64,000 bases of DNA from Phellopilus nigrolimitatus (lineage: Eukaryota > Basidiomycota > Agaricomycetes > Hymenochaetales > Hymenochaetaceae). The notes under the pieces are model-generated. The model searched no databases. It saw only the letters and a list, made by a program, of their open reading frames with translations, and was not told where the DNA came from. The stretch is taken from the NCBI GenBank assembly GCA_021029095.1, contig JAJOHG010000020.1, positions 248,001 through 312,000 of the forward strand, read 5' to 3'. Position 1 is the stretch's first letter; every line of letters starts with the position of its first letter. Shown piece after piece: positions 9,407 through 19,576 of this stretch. The translations under genes and the position numbers were made by a program.

Positions 9407-10903
9407 ATGGGGATTGCACACAAGCGGCAAGCTACGTCCATCCCGAACGTGCCGACACTAAGCGGCGTCACCGGCGCTGCGACACTCGATAGCAGTGGCA
9501 ACATTGACACCTCATCGCTCCTCGCAGACAATACTGCAACCGTCTCAGATTTGGGCACGCATATCACTTCTTTCGTTTCGTCAACGGCGCCGTCGACTAC
9601 CGCCACACCGCCTCCCTCCAGCAGCTCTGCCGGGCACTCATCTGCGAGCTCAAATTCGATCCCAATCGGGTCCGTTATTGGCATATGTGTCGGTGTCTTC
9701 GCTGCACTTTGCGCCGTGCTGCTGCTCGTGCTGTGGATGGGCTCGCGCCAGCGCCTCGAGAAGCGCGCGCATGCAAAGCGTAGCGCGGCAGGGGCGCGCA
9801 ATGGGCAGCAGGAAGAGGACCGCCGAAAGAGCGGACGCGAGCTCTGGGTTCGCATGGAGGACAATGGCGGCGAGAAGTTTGCGATGAAACGCACCACGCA
9901 GATCTCCACCGTGCCGTCCTCTGTCGAGGGCAGCACCCCTACGGCCGTCGCGCGCTCGATTACCGTCAAGAGCTCGAAAAGCAACAAGACATTCAAAAGC
10001 CTTGGCTACGGTGCAGGGCTCGGGCTCTCGAACACGTTCAAGACGCCCGAGCTGCCTCCCCAGCTCGAGTTCACGGACTTAGACATAGGCTCTGGGCGTG
10101 GCTTTGGGCACTCGCCGCCCCCGGCTCCGTTCATGCGGGAGCATGTGCCTGTGTCTTGGGACGGTGAAACGATCGCGGAGGGCGACTCGTATCTGTCGCT
10201 GAAGCACGGAAGCGCCGCGAACACCGTCTCCGTCATGAGCACCCCGAGCATGGTGCCGAGCTTCCAGACGCCGCCGGCAGTCGAGACGAAACTACACCAG
10301 TGGGAAGCTGCGGAGGTTGTAAGTCCTGACGGCGCCGAAGACGCGTATGGCGGCGTCGAGCAAGAGCCCGCTCAGCCCCGACACCCGTATGCTGCGCGCG
10401 CGTCAGACGAGACCATCCGAAAGCCGACTGTTTCTTCGGGCGCACAACACCCCAACCCGTTCCTCGACCAAAACCCCTTCGACGACGCTGCGTCGGTTCT
10501 CGCGCAGCCCGTGCCCCCAAGCGCAGGCTCCAGCTCCTCCGCGTCCTTCTACTCCACACATTCCGCGTACACCATACGCCCGCACGAAGAAGACGCCGCG
10601 CCTCCTGCGCTCGGTAGCGGTACGTTACACCCCGGGCACCAGCGCGAGGAGAGTAACGTGGACCATGCGATGGCGTCGCTCATTGCCGCACTGAACATCT
10701 CGCCGGAGGAGGCACGCTCGCGGCTGAGCGCAGCAGTGCTCCCCACGCCGCGCGTGAGCGCCGTGAGTGCCGTGAGCGGCCTCAGCGGCCTCAGCACGTA
10801 CACGTCGCAGACCGCGTCGGAGGTGGACGCGTTCGCGCTCGATGACGAGCGCTACCGACGCTTCCCGCTGCCACCGACGGATATCGAGCACCACAGCGGT
10901 TGA
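9407..10903 (+). CDS. Single-pass membrane protein with Ser/Thr-rich ectodomain
   Basis: Uninterrupted 498-residue frame, start context AACAAGATGG. Residues 1-84 are rich in Ser, Thr and Ala, likely O-glycosylated. A strong hydrophobic segment follows (about 85-113, SVIGICVGVFAALCAVLLLV) and then a basic stop-transfer stretch (RQRLEKRAHAKR). The remaining 380 residues are low-complexity, rich in Ser, Pro and Ala, with repeated SAVSGLSGLS near the end. No classical signal peptide is seen, so the single segment probably acts as a signal anchor with the short Ser/Thr end outside. This layout is common among uncharacterised agaricomycete plasma-membrane sensor-like proteins; a signalling or cell-wall stress role is guesswork. 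It is convergent with the SH3 gene ending at 12439. Confidence 0.8.
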   Translation: MGIAHKRQATSIPNVPTLSGVTGAATLDSSGNIDTSSLLADNTATVSDLGTHITSFVSSTAPSTTATPPPSSSSAGHSSASSNSIPIGSVIGICVGVFAALCAVLLLVLWMGSRQRLEKRAHAKRSAAGARNGQQEEDRRKSGRELWVRMEDNGGEKFAMKRTTQISTVPSSVEGSTPTAVARSITVKSSKSNKTFKSLGYGAGLGLSNTFKTPELPPQLEFTDLDIGSGRGFGHSPPPAPFMREHVPVSWDGETIAEGDSYLSLKHGSAANTVSVMSTPSMVPSFQTPPAVETKLHQWEAAEVVSPDGAEDAYGGVEQEPAQPRHPYAARASDETIRKPTVSSGAQHPNPFLDQNPFDDAASVLAQPVPPSAGSSSSASFYSTHSAYTIRPHEEDAAPPALGSGTLHPGHQREESNVDHAMASLIAALNISPEEARSRLSAAVLPTPRVSAVSAVSGLSGLSTYTSQTASEVDAFALDDERYRRFPLPPTDIEHHSG

Positions 10904-12438
10904 TGTTGAAATTCTCTTGATATGATGTTCGCCCTGTACGCGCTAGCCTGCCACGTTTCTAGTCCGTTTATTTTTGTCAGCCCACTTTTGCTCTGCTATT
11001 TTCTTGCATCATAATCTTGCACCTTGCACACCACCCTTTTGTCGCAAGACTTTACTTTATCTGCAAAGCCCTTCTTCCTTCGTTCTGTTCGCATCCTTCG
11101 TTCTGTTCGTATGCTTACGCTCGATGCCTCGACGCCTTCCCCCTTAACAAGCACTGAGACGGCCAACCTTCGTTCTCACCTTCATTCGCCGGCACCTCTG
11201 CTCACTTGCTCACTGAAGGCACATTCCCTTCCGGCTGACTCTTGTCGCTTATTTATCGCATGGCGCACGCTTTTACCGCCTTTGCCGCCTCCCTCGTCGA
11301 TTAACGTCCGCTACACTTTCTTTGGCTCTGGTCGTGGGCAGACACTGGCCCTTGCTCTTCCGCACATACGCATCGCCATGTCCTGTACAGCGCCCCTAGC
11401 CACCTTTCACTTGCCCCGCTTCCCCACCTACGACGCACTCTCGATAGGGCATTTCACGTCGTTTGAAGTCCTTCGTTGCTTTCCTTTCATACCTTTTTGG
11501 TCGTCGTTTTTTCTTTTCTCTTTTGACATTTCCGGTTTACATTTTACATCTCACATACTTGTTTTCTTTCAAGCTCTTGATCTTTGTGTCGAGCTGTCTG
11601 AACCTCTCCTGTAATGTATTCGTTAATATGGAATCTACGCAAGAAGCACTTTTGCGATTGCGATGTTGGGACACTCGGCGACCCGGACTGCCTGAAACGC
11701 CGAAATAAAAATGAACGAAATTGATAAATTATATTGTATCGATGTCACGGATACAGCCAAAGCAGCAAAACATGATCAGTTGAGCGACGAGCGAATTGCG
11801 GGTTGGTTCCAAAATTTAAGTGCAGGACATGCGTAGGTGGTACATGCGGGATGGTATACGAGCCAGAGAACCCAGAGAAAGAGCGGGACCGAGGCGAAAT
11901 TATAGGACAGTGAAACAGCGGTGCTGTAAGATGTGGATGGATATTGGACCATCAGATAGTAACTAAGCGCTAGGCTCTGATTGCGGGATGCAGATAAGAC
12001 AGCAAGTAAGGCGAACCTTGGAGGGGAGAAGTGGGGGGTTTCGGAAGTATGGGGGCGAAGAGCGATCCGGCGCAGCGCGATACACCCGAAGGGTTGATGA
12101 ACAACATATGTGAGTATATTACTGTGTGAAAACAAGATATACGCCGTTGAGTGACGCCCACGGATGGAAAAACATGATTCAAAGGAGAAAGGAAAGCAGC
12201 AGCAAGCGAAGCGCGCGCAACGTAAGCTGAAGGGGATGAGAGGTTGGAAAGAGGGAAACGTCGTCGAGACGGTATTCTGGATAAAATAGGCATAGACACA
12301 GCGGCATCGAAGCGGGAGAGGCGACCAGCTGAGGGGGGAGCATCGGAAAGGTTGGAAGAGCGTCGGAAGGGGAGAGGGCCGTCTAGTAATTTAACGCGTC
12401 TCGTACGGCGACTCGACGCATAGGGGGGCGACGAACGC
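10904..12438. other. Convergent 3' intergenic region
   Basis: About 1.5 kb between two genes that end toward each other. It is very T/C-rich on the plus strand in 11030-11600. Long open frames here lack family features. I see 3' UTR-like sequence only. Confidence 0.4.
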
Positions 12439-13470
12439 TCAGAAATTTGACCACGAGATGATATCGTCGCGCGGACGTTCGTCGTTGTCGATCTGTAGGG
12501 TGACACCCAAGCTCGAGCTGCGCACGGGGCGCTCGGAGCGCAGGCCCTTCATCGGCCTGACGAAGCACCACGCGGGTACCGCGCCGAGCTCGGCCTCGCC
12601 GGGTGCCCCGTACGATGCTGCGCGCGCGACCACGCACCAGCCGTCATCGAATGCGCGCATCACCGTGACGCGCTCGCCTGGCACGAGGGTCGGCTCGTCG
12701 GGCAGGATCGGCGTGAACACCTGGTGCACCCTGCGTGCTTGCACGCCGGTACTCAAGCTGAAGGAGGAAGCCGTGAGCACAGAGGCGCGCGTGCCCGCGG
12801 AGAGCGCGCTCCCCGGGCGCGCTGCCTGCCCGCCGAAAAAGAAGGAGTCGGCTACCGAGTCGCGTACGCTCGAGAGGAGGGACGCGTGCGAGCGCGAGGA
12901 GGGGAGGCGTGCGGCGGACGCGGAGAAGGAGAGTGTGGAGATGCGGTTGTCCTGCGGCTCAGGCGACGAGGAGGACGAGGAGGATGCAGGTTTTTGTGCG
13001 GCGTTGAGCGCGAAGGAGAAAGGGGCGAAGGGGCGTGGCAGCTTTCCCTGTTCCGTGTAATATTCAAGAACCTGGTCGGCCGTCGCATCGGAACGGATGG
13101 TCGTCTTGTCGGGCATCACAATCGATGGGGTGAGGTTCGCTCTGGAGAATCCACTCTGCTTCATTCCGAGGGAGCTGCAGCGTAAAATATCTTAACATTA
13201 CAGATTGGGGGAGTATCGAGAAGGTACGTACGGTTCTTTAATGACTCCCTTCACGATCAAGAATGCTGGGCCTCGCTTATTCTGTCTCTTTCTCCTAGCT
13301 CGTCTCCGGCACACGATGACCGAGAGCCATACAACGAGGACGAGAACCGCGAGCACTGCGATGCCCAAGCCGACCAACGAAAAAATGGGGAAGTAAGCGC
13401 TTCCAATCTGGATACCAGAACCTGAGTTATCCGACGCGTCTCGTCTGCGTATCGCAGGCCGCGGGGCCAT
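12439..13470 (-). CDS. Membrane-anchored SH3-domain protein
   Basis: Two exons (13470-13232 and 13174-12439) with a 57-nt intron (GTACGT...CTGCAG) restore one frame of about 324 residues. An N-terminal hydrophobic segment at residues 25-53 (FPIFSLVGLGIAVLAVLVLV) is followed by a basic CRRRARRKRQNKR stretch. A Ser-rich linker leads to a C-terminal SH3-like domain with the pattern PDEPTLVPGERVTVMRAFDDGW and AVPAWCFVRP (the conserved WW/DGW and ALDYL-equivalent positions). Transmembrane segment plus C-terminal SH3 recalls yeast Fus1-type proteins, but the similarity is architectural only. Likely a plasma-membrane adaptor; partners unknown. Confidence 0.8.
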
Positions 13471-14150
13471 TTGTTTGCTTCGGCAAAATCTTTAGATATA
13501 TTGAATAATGAATGTTGGGGAACGAAAGCAGGTGAGAAAAGACTGGACGGCGGGGGAGTCAGCGTCTCCCTGGCCTCTGCGAACGTTGAACGTGCAACTA
13601 TCTGTCTCGCGTTATCAGCGCTAGCATCAAATTCTGTCCGTCCGGGGGTAGCTCGGAGGTGTCTGTAAACGCAGCAGGGGAGTGACAAAAGTATGCGGAA
13701 AGTAATAGATAGAAACCCGAAAAGGCGCGCTCTTCAAGCCTGCTCGAACTTGAGCGTCGACGATGAGGACGGGGAAAGACTTTTCTATCGCGCCCTCACG
13801 CTGCTGGCTCCCGGCCTTGACGACGGCGGGAACAATTGAAGATCTTTCGGCTGTCGCTTGTCGTCCTCCCCACCGTCATTTCCGTAAATGGCTTCCGCGA
13901 TACATACGATCAAAGCTTCGATATCGAACATCTATTTCCGAGCGTCTAACGTACATGTACATGCATGTATTTGTGTATGTGCTTCGCCTTACGACAGCTT
14001 ACGTTCGCTGTATGGTAGCCACAGTCGAAATTGATGAAAAAGAAAGTTCATGAAATCGCACGCATCACGCTATACGAGTGAGCAAATTCCACATAGTGAG
14101 CCACACGAGATTTGCGCGTGTGACTCATCAGGCTGTTCATCGCGGTTCAC
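13471..14150. other. Intergenic, upstream of the SH3 gene
   Basis: No supported gene. It contains the promoter side of the minus-strand SH3 gene and ends at the MITE insertion. Confidence 0.35.
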
Positions 14151-14152
14151 TA

Positions 14153-14749
14153 CGGTGCATAAAGGCATGAAGCATCAATTGTCTGGAGGCCGGAATTTTG
14201 CGAATTTTGGATTTATTTTTTAGTTTCGCTAATAGAAGTAAGCAAAATACGCAATTTCTCGCAATTTCCCGGTTTTTTGGGGATGTTTCAAAATTTTCTG
14301 AGAAAAAAAATTAAATTAAATTAAATTAAATTAAAATAATAGCAAATCACGTGTTACATCTGTTTGTCAGGGAGTCCGCAAGTTTATCCTGGAATTTTTC
14401 TACTCTCCTATGCTGAAATGTGCAAGAAGAAATGTCAGATACTGACTGGCTAATGCGAAATGGTCATCCGAAATGCCGGACTTAATTTAGATTTGGGCGC
14501 TTATCTTATATAATAACCTAAATTAGGCAATTTTAAACGCATTTTAATCATTATTATTATTTGTTTCAAATTTTCAGTGGTCGAAGAAGAAAAAGTCGAC
14601 AATTGAGAAATCTACGATACAAGATCTGTAGACACGCATGGCCTCTAACCAATGCGTATAAATAAATAGGCCATAGATAAATGTGGCAAATATAGATAGA
14701 AAAGTACTTCGGACCTTTCCGGCTTGTTGACTTATGCCTTTATGCACTG
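14153..14749 (+). mobile_element. MITE copy 1, TA-flanked, mariner-like ends
   Basis: A 597-bp AT-rich element without coding capacity. Left end CGGTGCATAAAGGCATGA and right end (reverse complement) CAGTGCATAAAGGCATAA form terminal inverted repeats of about 17 bp with one or two mismatches, flanked by TA on both sides (14151-14152 and 14750-14751). A second copy lies at 47622-48227 and agrees almost base for base except in an internal TTAAA tandem repeat (about 14311-14335). TA target duplication and CAGTG-type ends fit a non-autonomous Tc1/mariner derivative; no transposase is present in the window. Confidence 0.85.
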
Positions 14750-14751
14750 TA

Positions 14752-15700
14752 GAAAGAATTCGATGTCATCTTTCAAACGGACGGATGACAGATCCTGTCG
14801 TACAGGCGCTGCGAGAAGACCACTACAGTAGCTGATCAGGAGACAGAACCCGGAGAAGACGAGGGCCCAGAGCGGAAGGACCTCTCAATCACATCCTCAT
14901 AATAGCACTGACATCTTGCTCGCTCGGCTCAGATGACGACTCAGATGGGTTGAATGATTGATCTTACGAAAGGAATAAGGAGCAAGCGAGCTGGAGAAGG
15001 TCCAGCGGTTAGTACCGTGCGCTTGCGACGTTGAAATTTACTCTATGCGAATAGCAAGACTGGGCGACCGTCGTCTCTCAGCAGCATGTCGATATCCTGT
15101 GATCCCACGAACAACTGGAATACATTGGTATATTTGTGAAGTGCGAAGAGAATAGAACGGCGTTGAGTCCAAAACAGCGACTCTCATATGTGCTAATATA
15201 AATGCGAGCTGCAAAAAAAGTTACACGTCAGATATGGGGCGTAAGTAAACTTGCAATTTCCATCGCGATCTCAGATGTAGACTGGTATTCAGATGCCTCA
15301 TCAAACCAAAATAAAGACCTATGTGATGAGCAAAGTGCATCAGCGTCGTAATTCAAATCCGCTCGAGAAAGTCAGAGACACGGAGAATCAGAAAATGCCC
15401 TTGCACTATGCAAGGGCGACAAAGCCGGACATATATCGCGCACCTCCCGGAGGCATCCAACACGCACGCCGACGCAACTCCGGAGGCGTCATATGGCCCC
15501 GGCGGAGCTCATCACGAAACACAGAATCAGTCAGGAACCGAGAACGCGACTCACTTTACAATATACAATCATGATTGATCTACAGTCCGTGATGCAGGTG
15601 GGCACAGTGAAAGCAGTGCAGGCGGAAGTACATATAAATATGAGATAGATGTGTGAGAAGCAGTCGAAAGCTGGCATGTAGACGTGTAATCGGCCGACGT
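14752..15700. other. Intergenic, nothing recognised
   Basis: About 950 bases between the MITE and the 3' end of the palmitoyltransferase. No motif-bearing frame, RNA gene or repeat was seen. Confidence 0.4.
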
Positions 15701-17267
15701 CTATTCGTCATCATCGTCCTCGTCTGTGAGCTCTTCTCCGGGCTGCACACCCTTGTGTCTGTCATAGCCTGGCCGCCGGGCCCACGCTCGGCCGTCAGTG
15801 TATGGCATGGCGCGCAATGGCAGAAGAAGACTATGCAATGGGCTTGACGGAGGAGATATCAGCGCTACATCGTACTTGAGAAGATGGAGAATCAAGAGCA
15901 CGCACTATCCATCTCTCCCGAGATTGAAGAAAAGTTCAAGATTTTTGCGTTTTCTGAATGAAGACAGACCCGAGTGAATAATTTGCTTTTTGTCTTCTTT
16001 TGTACACGTCATACCCAAGGTTATATGAGTTTTCAAAAGTCTTGAGGTAGGACAAGCGATAAGCTTAAATGTGGCACAAAATGAAATAATGCATACCTGT
16101 CCACGCTCTTTTGCGTATTTTCGATACACATCGTGGTCGTGGTTTTCCACGGATGTCTCACCCGAACAAATGCTCCAAAGGTGCCATGTAAGCATTATTC
16201 CGACGGCAAGACAGAGCACGAAGGACAGTATATAAATGAGAGAGTAAATAACGGCGGGAGTTCGATGTTGCCATGTCTATGTTGCGCTCATGTCAATGAT
16301 ATGAGAGCCAAGTTAGAAAATACAAATATGACGCACGTAGGAGAATCCCATTGCCTCCCAAATTTTCTCATACCCAAGAACGGAGAGGCAAAACGTGGAA
16401 AGCACAAGGTAGGCCCTGCAAAATCAAGTCAACCGGCTAAATAACAGGTATCAAGGATGTTGGCCATATACTTACATGAACAGTACGAAGTGCCGTTCAT
16501 TGTATATGCCGACACATTGATTTATCCCTGTAAACTTGGCATGTGGAATATGCGATGATAAGAACAACGGTTAAACCTACACTGGGGTAAGAGAAAATCA
16601 GAAATATCGCTAATACAAAATGAGAAGGGCGTACTGGACAATGATGATCATATTTTAATATGCAGCGGTTGCATATTCGACAGTGATGTGCTCTCTTTAC
16701 AGCACAGAAATGAAAGTGAGCATAGTAACGTCATTGAAAAACAGGCTTTTTGAAATGATGGTGCTTACCTCTGGCCGAATCTGCCCACATTTCTTGCAAC
16801 GTGTTACATGTGCGCGCGTCATGTTGACAGCCGCGTCCTCTGTCCAACGCACGCCCGATCCGGCTATCCCAGCTGCACCGGTCCGAGCCAGCAGTGACTT
16901 CCTCCTGCGCGCCCAAAACGGACTCTTACCCTCCGTCCGAGGCTGTTCGTCGACAAAGCCGGGAGACACGGAGCACGCAAGGTAGTACTGCCCGAGCAGG
17001 TTGAGCGCGATGAGCGCGTCGATCGGGACAGTAAGAAGCGGCCAGCGTAGGCTTGGCTGTATCACCTCAACTTCGAAGAGCAAGAAAAAAAACTCGTCAA
17101 TAATCAAGAAGTCTGTGAATGATCGAGCAGAGCGTACAGAAACAGAAGACGCCTGTTGCGAGGAGCACGATGGCGAGCGTGACGAAGACGGGTCCTGCAG
17201 CACCTGTGACTCTGTCGGCACAGCGTTCCATCCATCGAAAGCAGCGGAAAACGGCGCGCGAGCACAT
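15701..17267 (-). CDS. DHHC palmitoyltransferase (Pfa-type)
   Basis: S-acyltransferase that attaches fatty acids to cysteines of membrane proteins. The spliced minus-strand chain starts MCSRAVFRCFRWMERCADRV (ATG at 17267-17265), then a membrane segment, and a first intron of 67 nt (17137-17071). The Cys-rich catalytic region follows: CKKCGQIRPE, RAHHCRICNRCILKYDHHCP, W, INQCVGIYNERHFVLFM. The catalytic DHHC is intact. More membrane segments follow, then the family C-terminal blocks ETSVENHDHDVYRKYAKERGQ, KRKNLELFFNLG and PYTDGRAWARRPG, and an acidic end. The Trp codon after DHHCP can only be rebuilt through a 1-nt exon at 16581 flanked by two 53-nt introns (see findings). Localisation is probably ER or Golgi; which yeast Pfa it corresponds to is not certain. 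Confidence 0.88.
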
Positions 17268-19576
17268 TCTGTGCAGATGAGCACGTTGAGGTCGGACGTC
17301 TGATCAGAGGCGAGTTTCTCGTCAAGCCGCGTGGCGCGTCGGGCGCGATCATTATATAAGCGTATCCATTACGTAAGCATACCCGCTCGGAAGAAGCAGA
17401 CATAAATACTAAAAAATAGACATTACTCATTTGCCCTGCTATACGAATACATTCAAACTAATGGCAGTACTTTCCCTGCGAAACGGTGCAGTGGGGATCC
17501 CGACGTATGTACTGTAATTATAAATAAAAAGAGCGAAGGGGTTGTATGGTTGAGATCTCCCAAGTAGCATAACCGAAAAAGCACCTTAGCGGTCATGGCA
17601 TTTGCGAAGTTCGAAGGGCGATTCGTCACCTAGGCGGAAACAGCGAGGCATAGGCCACGTGCAACAGCTACATATTCTCCGTTAGAGCTTTTTCTCTGTC
17701 TCGGGAGAAAAGTGACCTTACTTTGTCTTTCTGATCCAGGGTTAAACTGACATGAAATCTGCTACATTTGAGTGTGAAATGTACCCCGATGCTAGAGCGT
17801 CTACGACATCAGGAGAAATAGCTCTGTAAAACAGATGAGTTACGCACTCTTATCCTCGCAGGTCTGGCCAAACAAATAATGATATCCGGAATGTAAATCA
17901 CAGACAAGACGGCGTAGACGACTTCTTTGTAATTCATAGTTTCGTTTGGATTATTTGCTTAAAGAGTATGCTTGAGCAGGATTGATGTTCTGGAGTCAAT
18001 AAACCTCGAGATGGCCGTATTTAAGAGGACCCGGGAGCCAAAGCTCAACGCTCACTGTGACTCGGGCCCGTCAGGATCCCTGACGCAGGAGAAGATCGGT
18101 CCGTTCCTCACGGGGTGTAATTGATACGATCCACTTTCACTCGAAGCATCGGTGCTCCTTGGAGCGCCGAACAAGCCCAGGTCAAGATGTACAACGGAGA
18201 CGAGCAGGTCGAGGAACTCGGCAATGCAGCATGTCACTGCCTGCTAGACTGGACGTTCTTCACGGGCCATTCTCATGCGCTCTGGAAAAGCATGGGAGTC
18301 ACACCGGGGTTCAGAATTAGAATGCAATGAGGTGCGCTAGAACTTATGTGTCAAAAGACCGCCAGAACAAAGTCCACGGCAGTTGATTGATCAAAAAGTG
18401 TTCGCAACAGTCTGGAAACCGACCTTCAACAGTCGGCTAGAGTTGAGGACTTGGCTAGAGTTTGAAAAAAAAGACAAGGCATTTCCAAAAGCGACCAAAA
18501 TACCAACTCGAAGCCGGTCTATGTTTCTGACACTGCTTGCACAGGATCCGGATGAGTCCTAAGCGCGGCGGCGATCGAGCTTGATTAACATGTATTGTTC
18601 GCTAACAAATGTCCAGCAAGCATCGGAGAATGAGCACCGCGAGTTCAATGGAAGAAAGTCGCCTCCGAACCTTCCTAGCACATCGCCCCGACACGGAAGA
18701 GGAAGCCACGCAAAGGAGCACCGTCATCTTGACAATGAGCTAGAGTACAACGTTGAAAAAGCACCAAGTTTCTTGGTTACGTCTCGCGATTTTATCTCCA
18801 GCGTGTAAGCCAAGATGAAACGCCAGAGGGAAAGAGGCGCTTTGATTGAGTTGTTCGTGGCGAGAGAACCAAGATGCCTTGACTCATGCTTTGATTCGGC
18901 CATGGTCACAAGAGTCTGTCCGTGTATTGTTTCAGGTAGATACGCTCTGCTCAGAGGCCTGACCAGCTTGAAGGTTTGTTCAGCTGCAGGCGAGAGAAGA
19001 GTAAGGCGTTATTATTGCATGTCAACGGCAGAGGATAATCGGCCCGCATTGAAGGATTGAATTTGCCGTGATGCCGAAGAAGGGGAGCCGTCGGAGTATG
19101 AAATTACTATTTTGCCGAACATTGCTTATTTAAGCTCCTACTTGCTCAGCTTTTGCATATGGTGGTCCTTCCGCTTCGTCGCATTTTCCTTGGCTCGTTC
19201 TTATAAGAAGCAACCGATAAGTGCGGAAGTAAACCTCCTTGCAGGATGCGAAATTTGGATCTAAGAATAAATATGACTCGCACAAAAACTACATGTACTG
19301 CGGCATCGCATGGATGCCGGGCTCGGTATGTTCTCTCCCGCACACGACTCCCATAGGTCCGAAGATCACATTCAAATGTGTCTATTTTTGGTTTATCGCC
19401 CTCATGCCTCGAGGAACGGACCATCGGCCAGGTGTAGACAAAAATGACGAGTTGCAGCGGCAGCTGAATAATCGTTATCGGCAGCCTTTTTTGAGACATA
19501 TATCTGGGAGCTTCGACGGTGAGTTCAGGGCGAGGTCCCCACTTGTTCCTTTCCACCGTCTGTCGCCCGCGACGCG
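17268..19576. other. 2.3 kb intergenic region, no gene supported
   Basis: Contains the divergent promoters of the palmitoyltransferase and the ABC transporter. Several open frames of 60-140 codons occur on both strands (for example around 18121-18330 and 19146-19556) but none shows a domain, repeat or paired exon that would support it. Confidence 0.4.

Noticed and set aside
11024..12135. Hydrophobic-looking long frames between 11.0 and 12.1 kb
   Set aside because: CT-rich DNA gives Leu/Ser/Phe-rich frames by composition; the region is the 3' space of two convergent, well-supported genes.
14311..14336. TTAAA tandem array considered as an independent microsatellite feature
   Set aside because: It is internal to the MITE and explains the length difference between its two copies, so it is described there.
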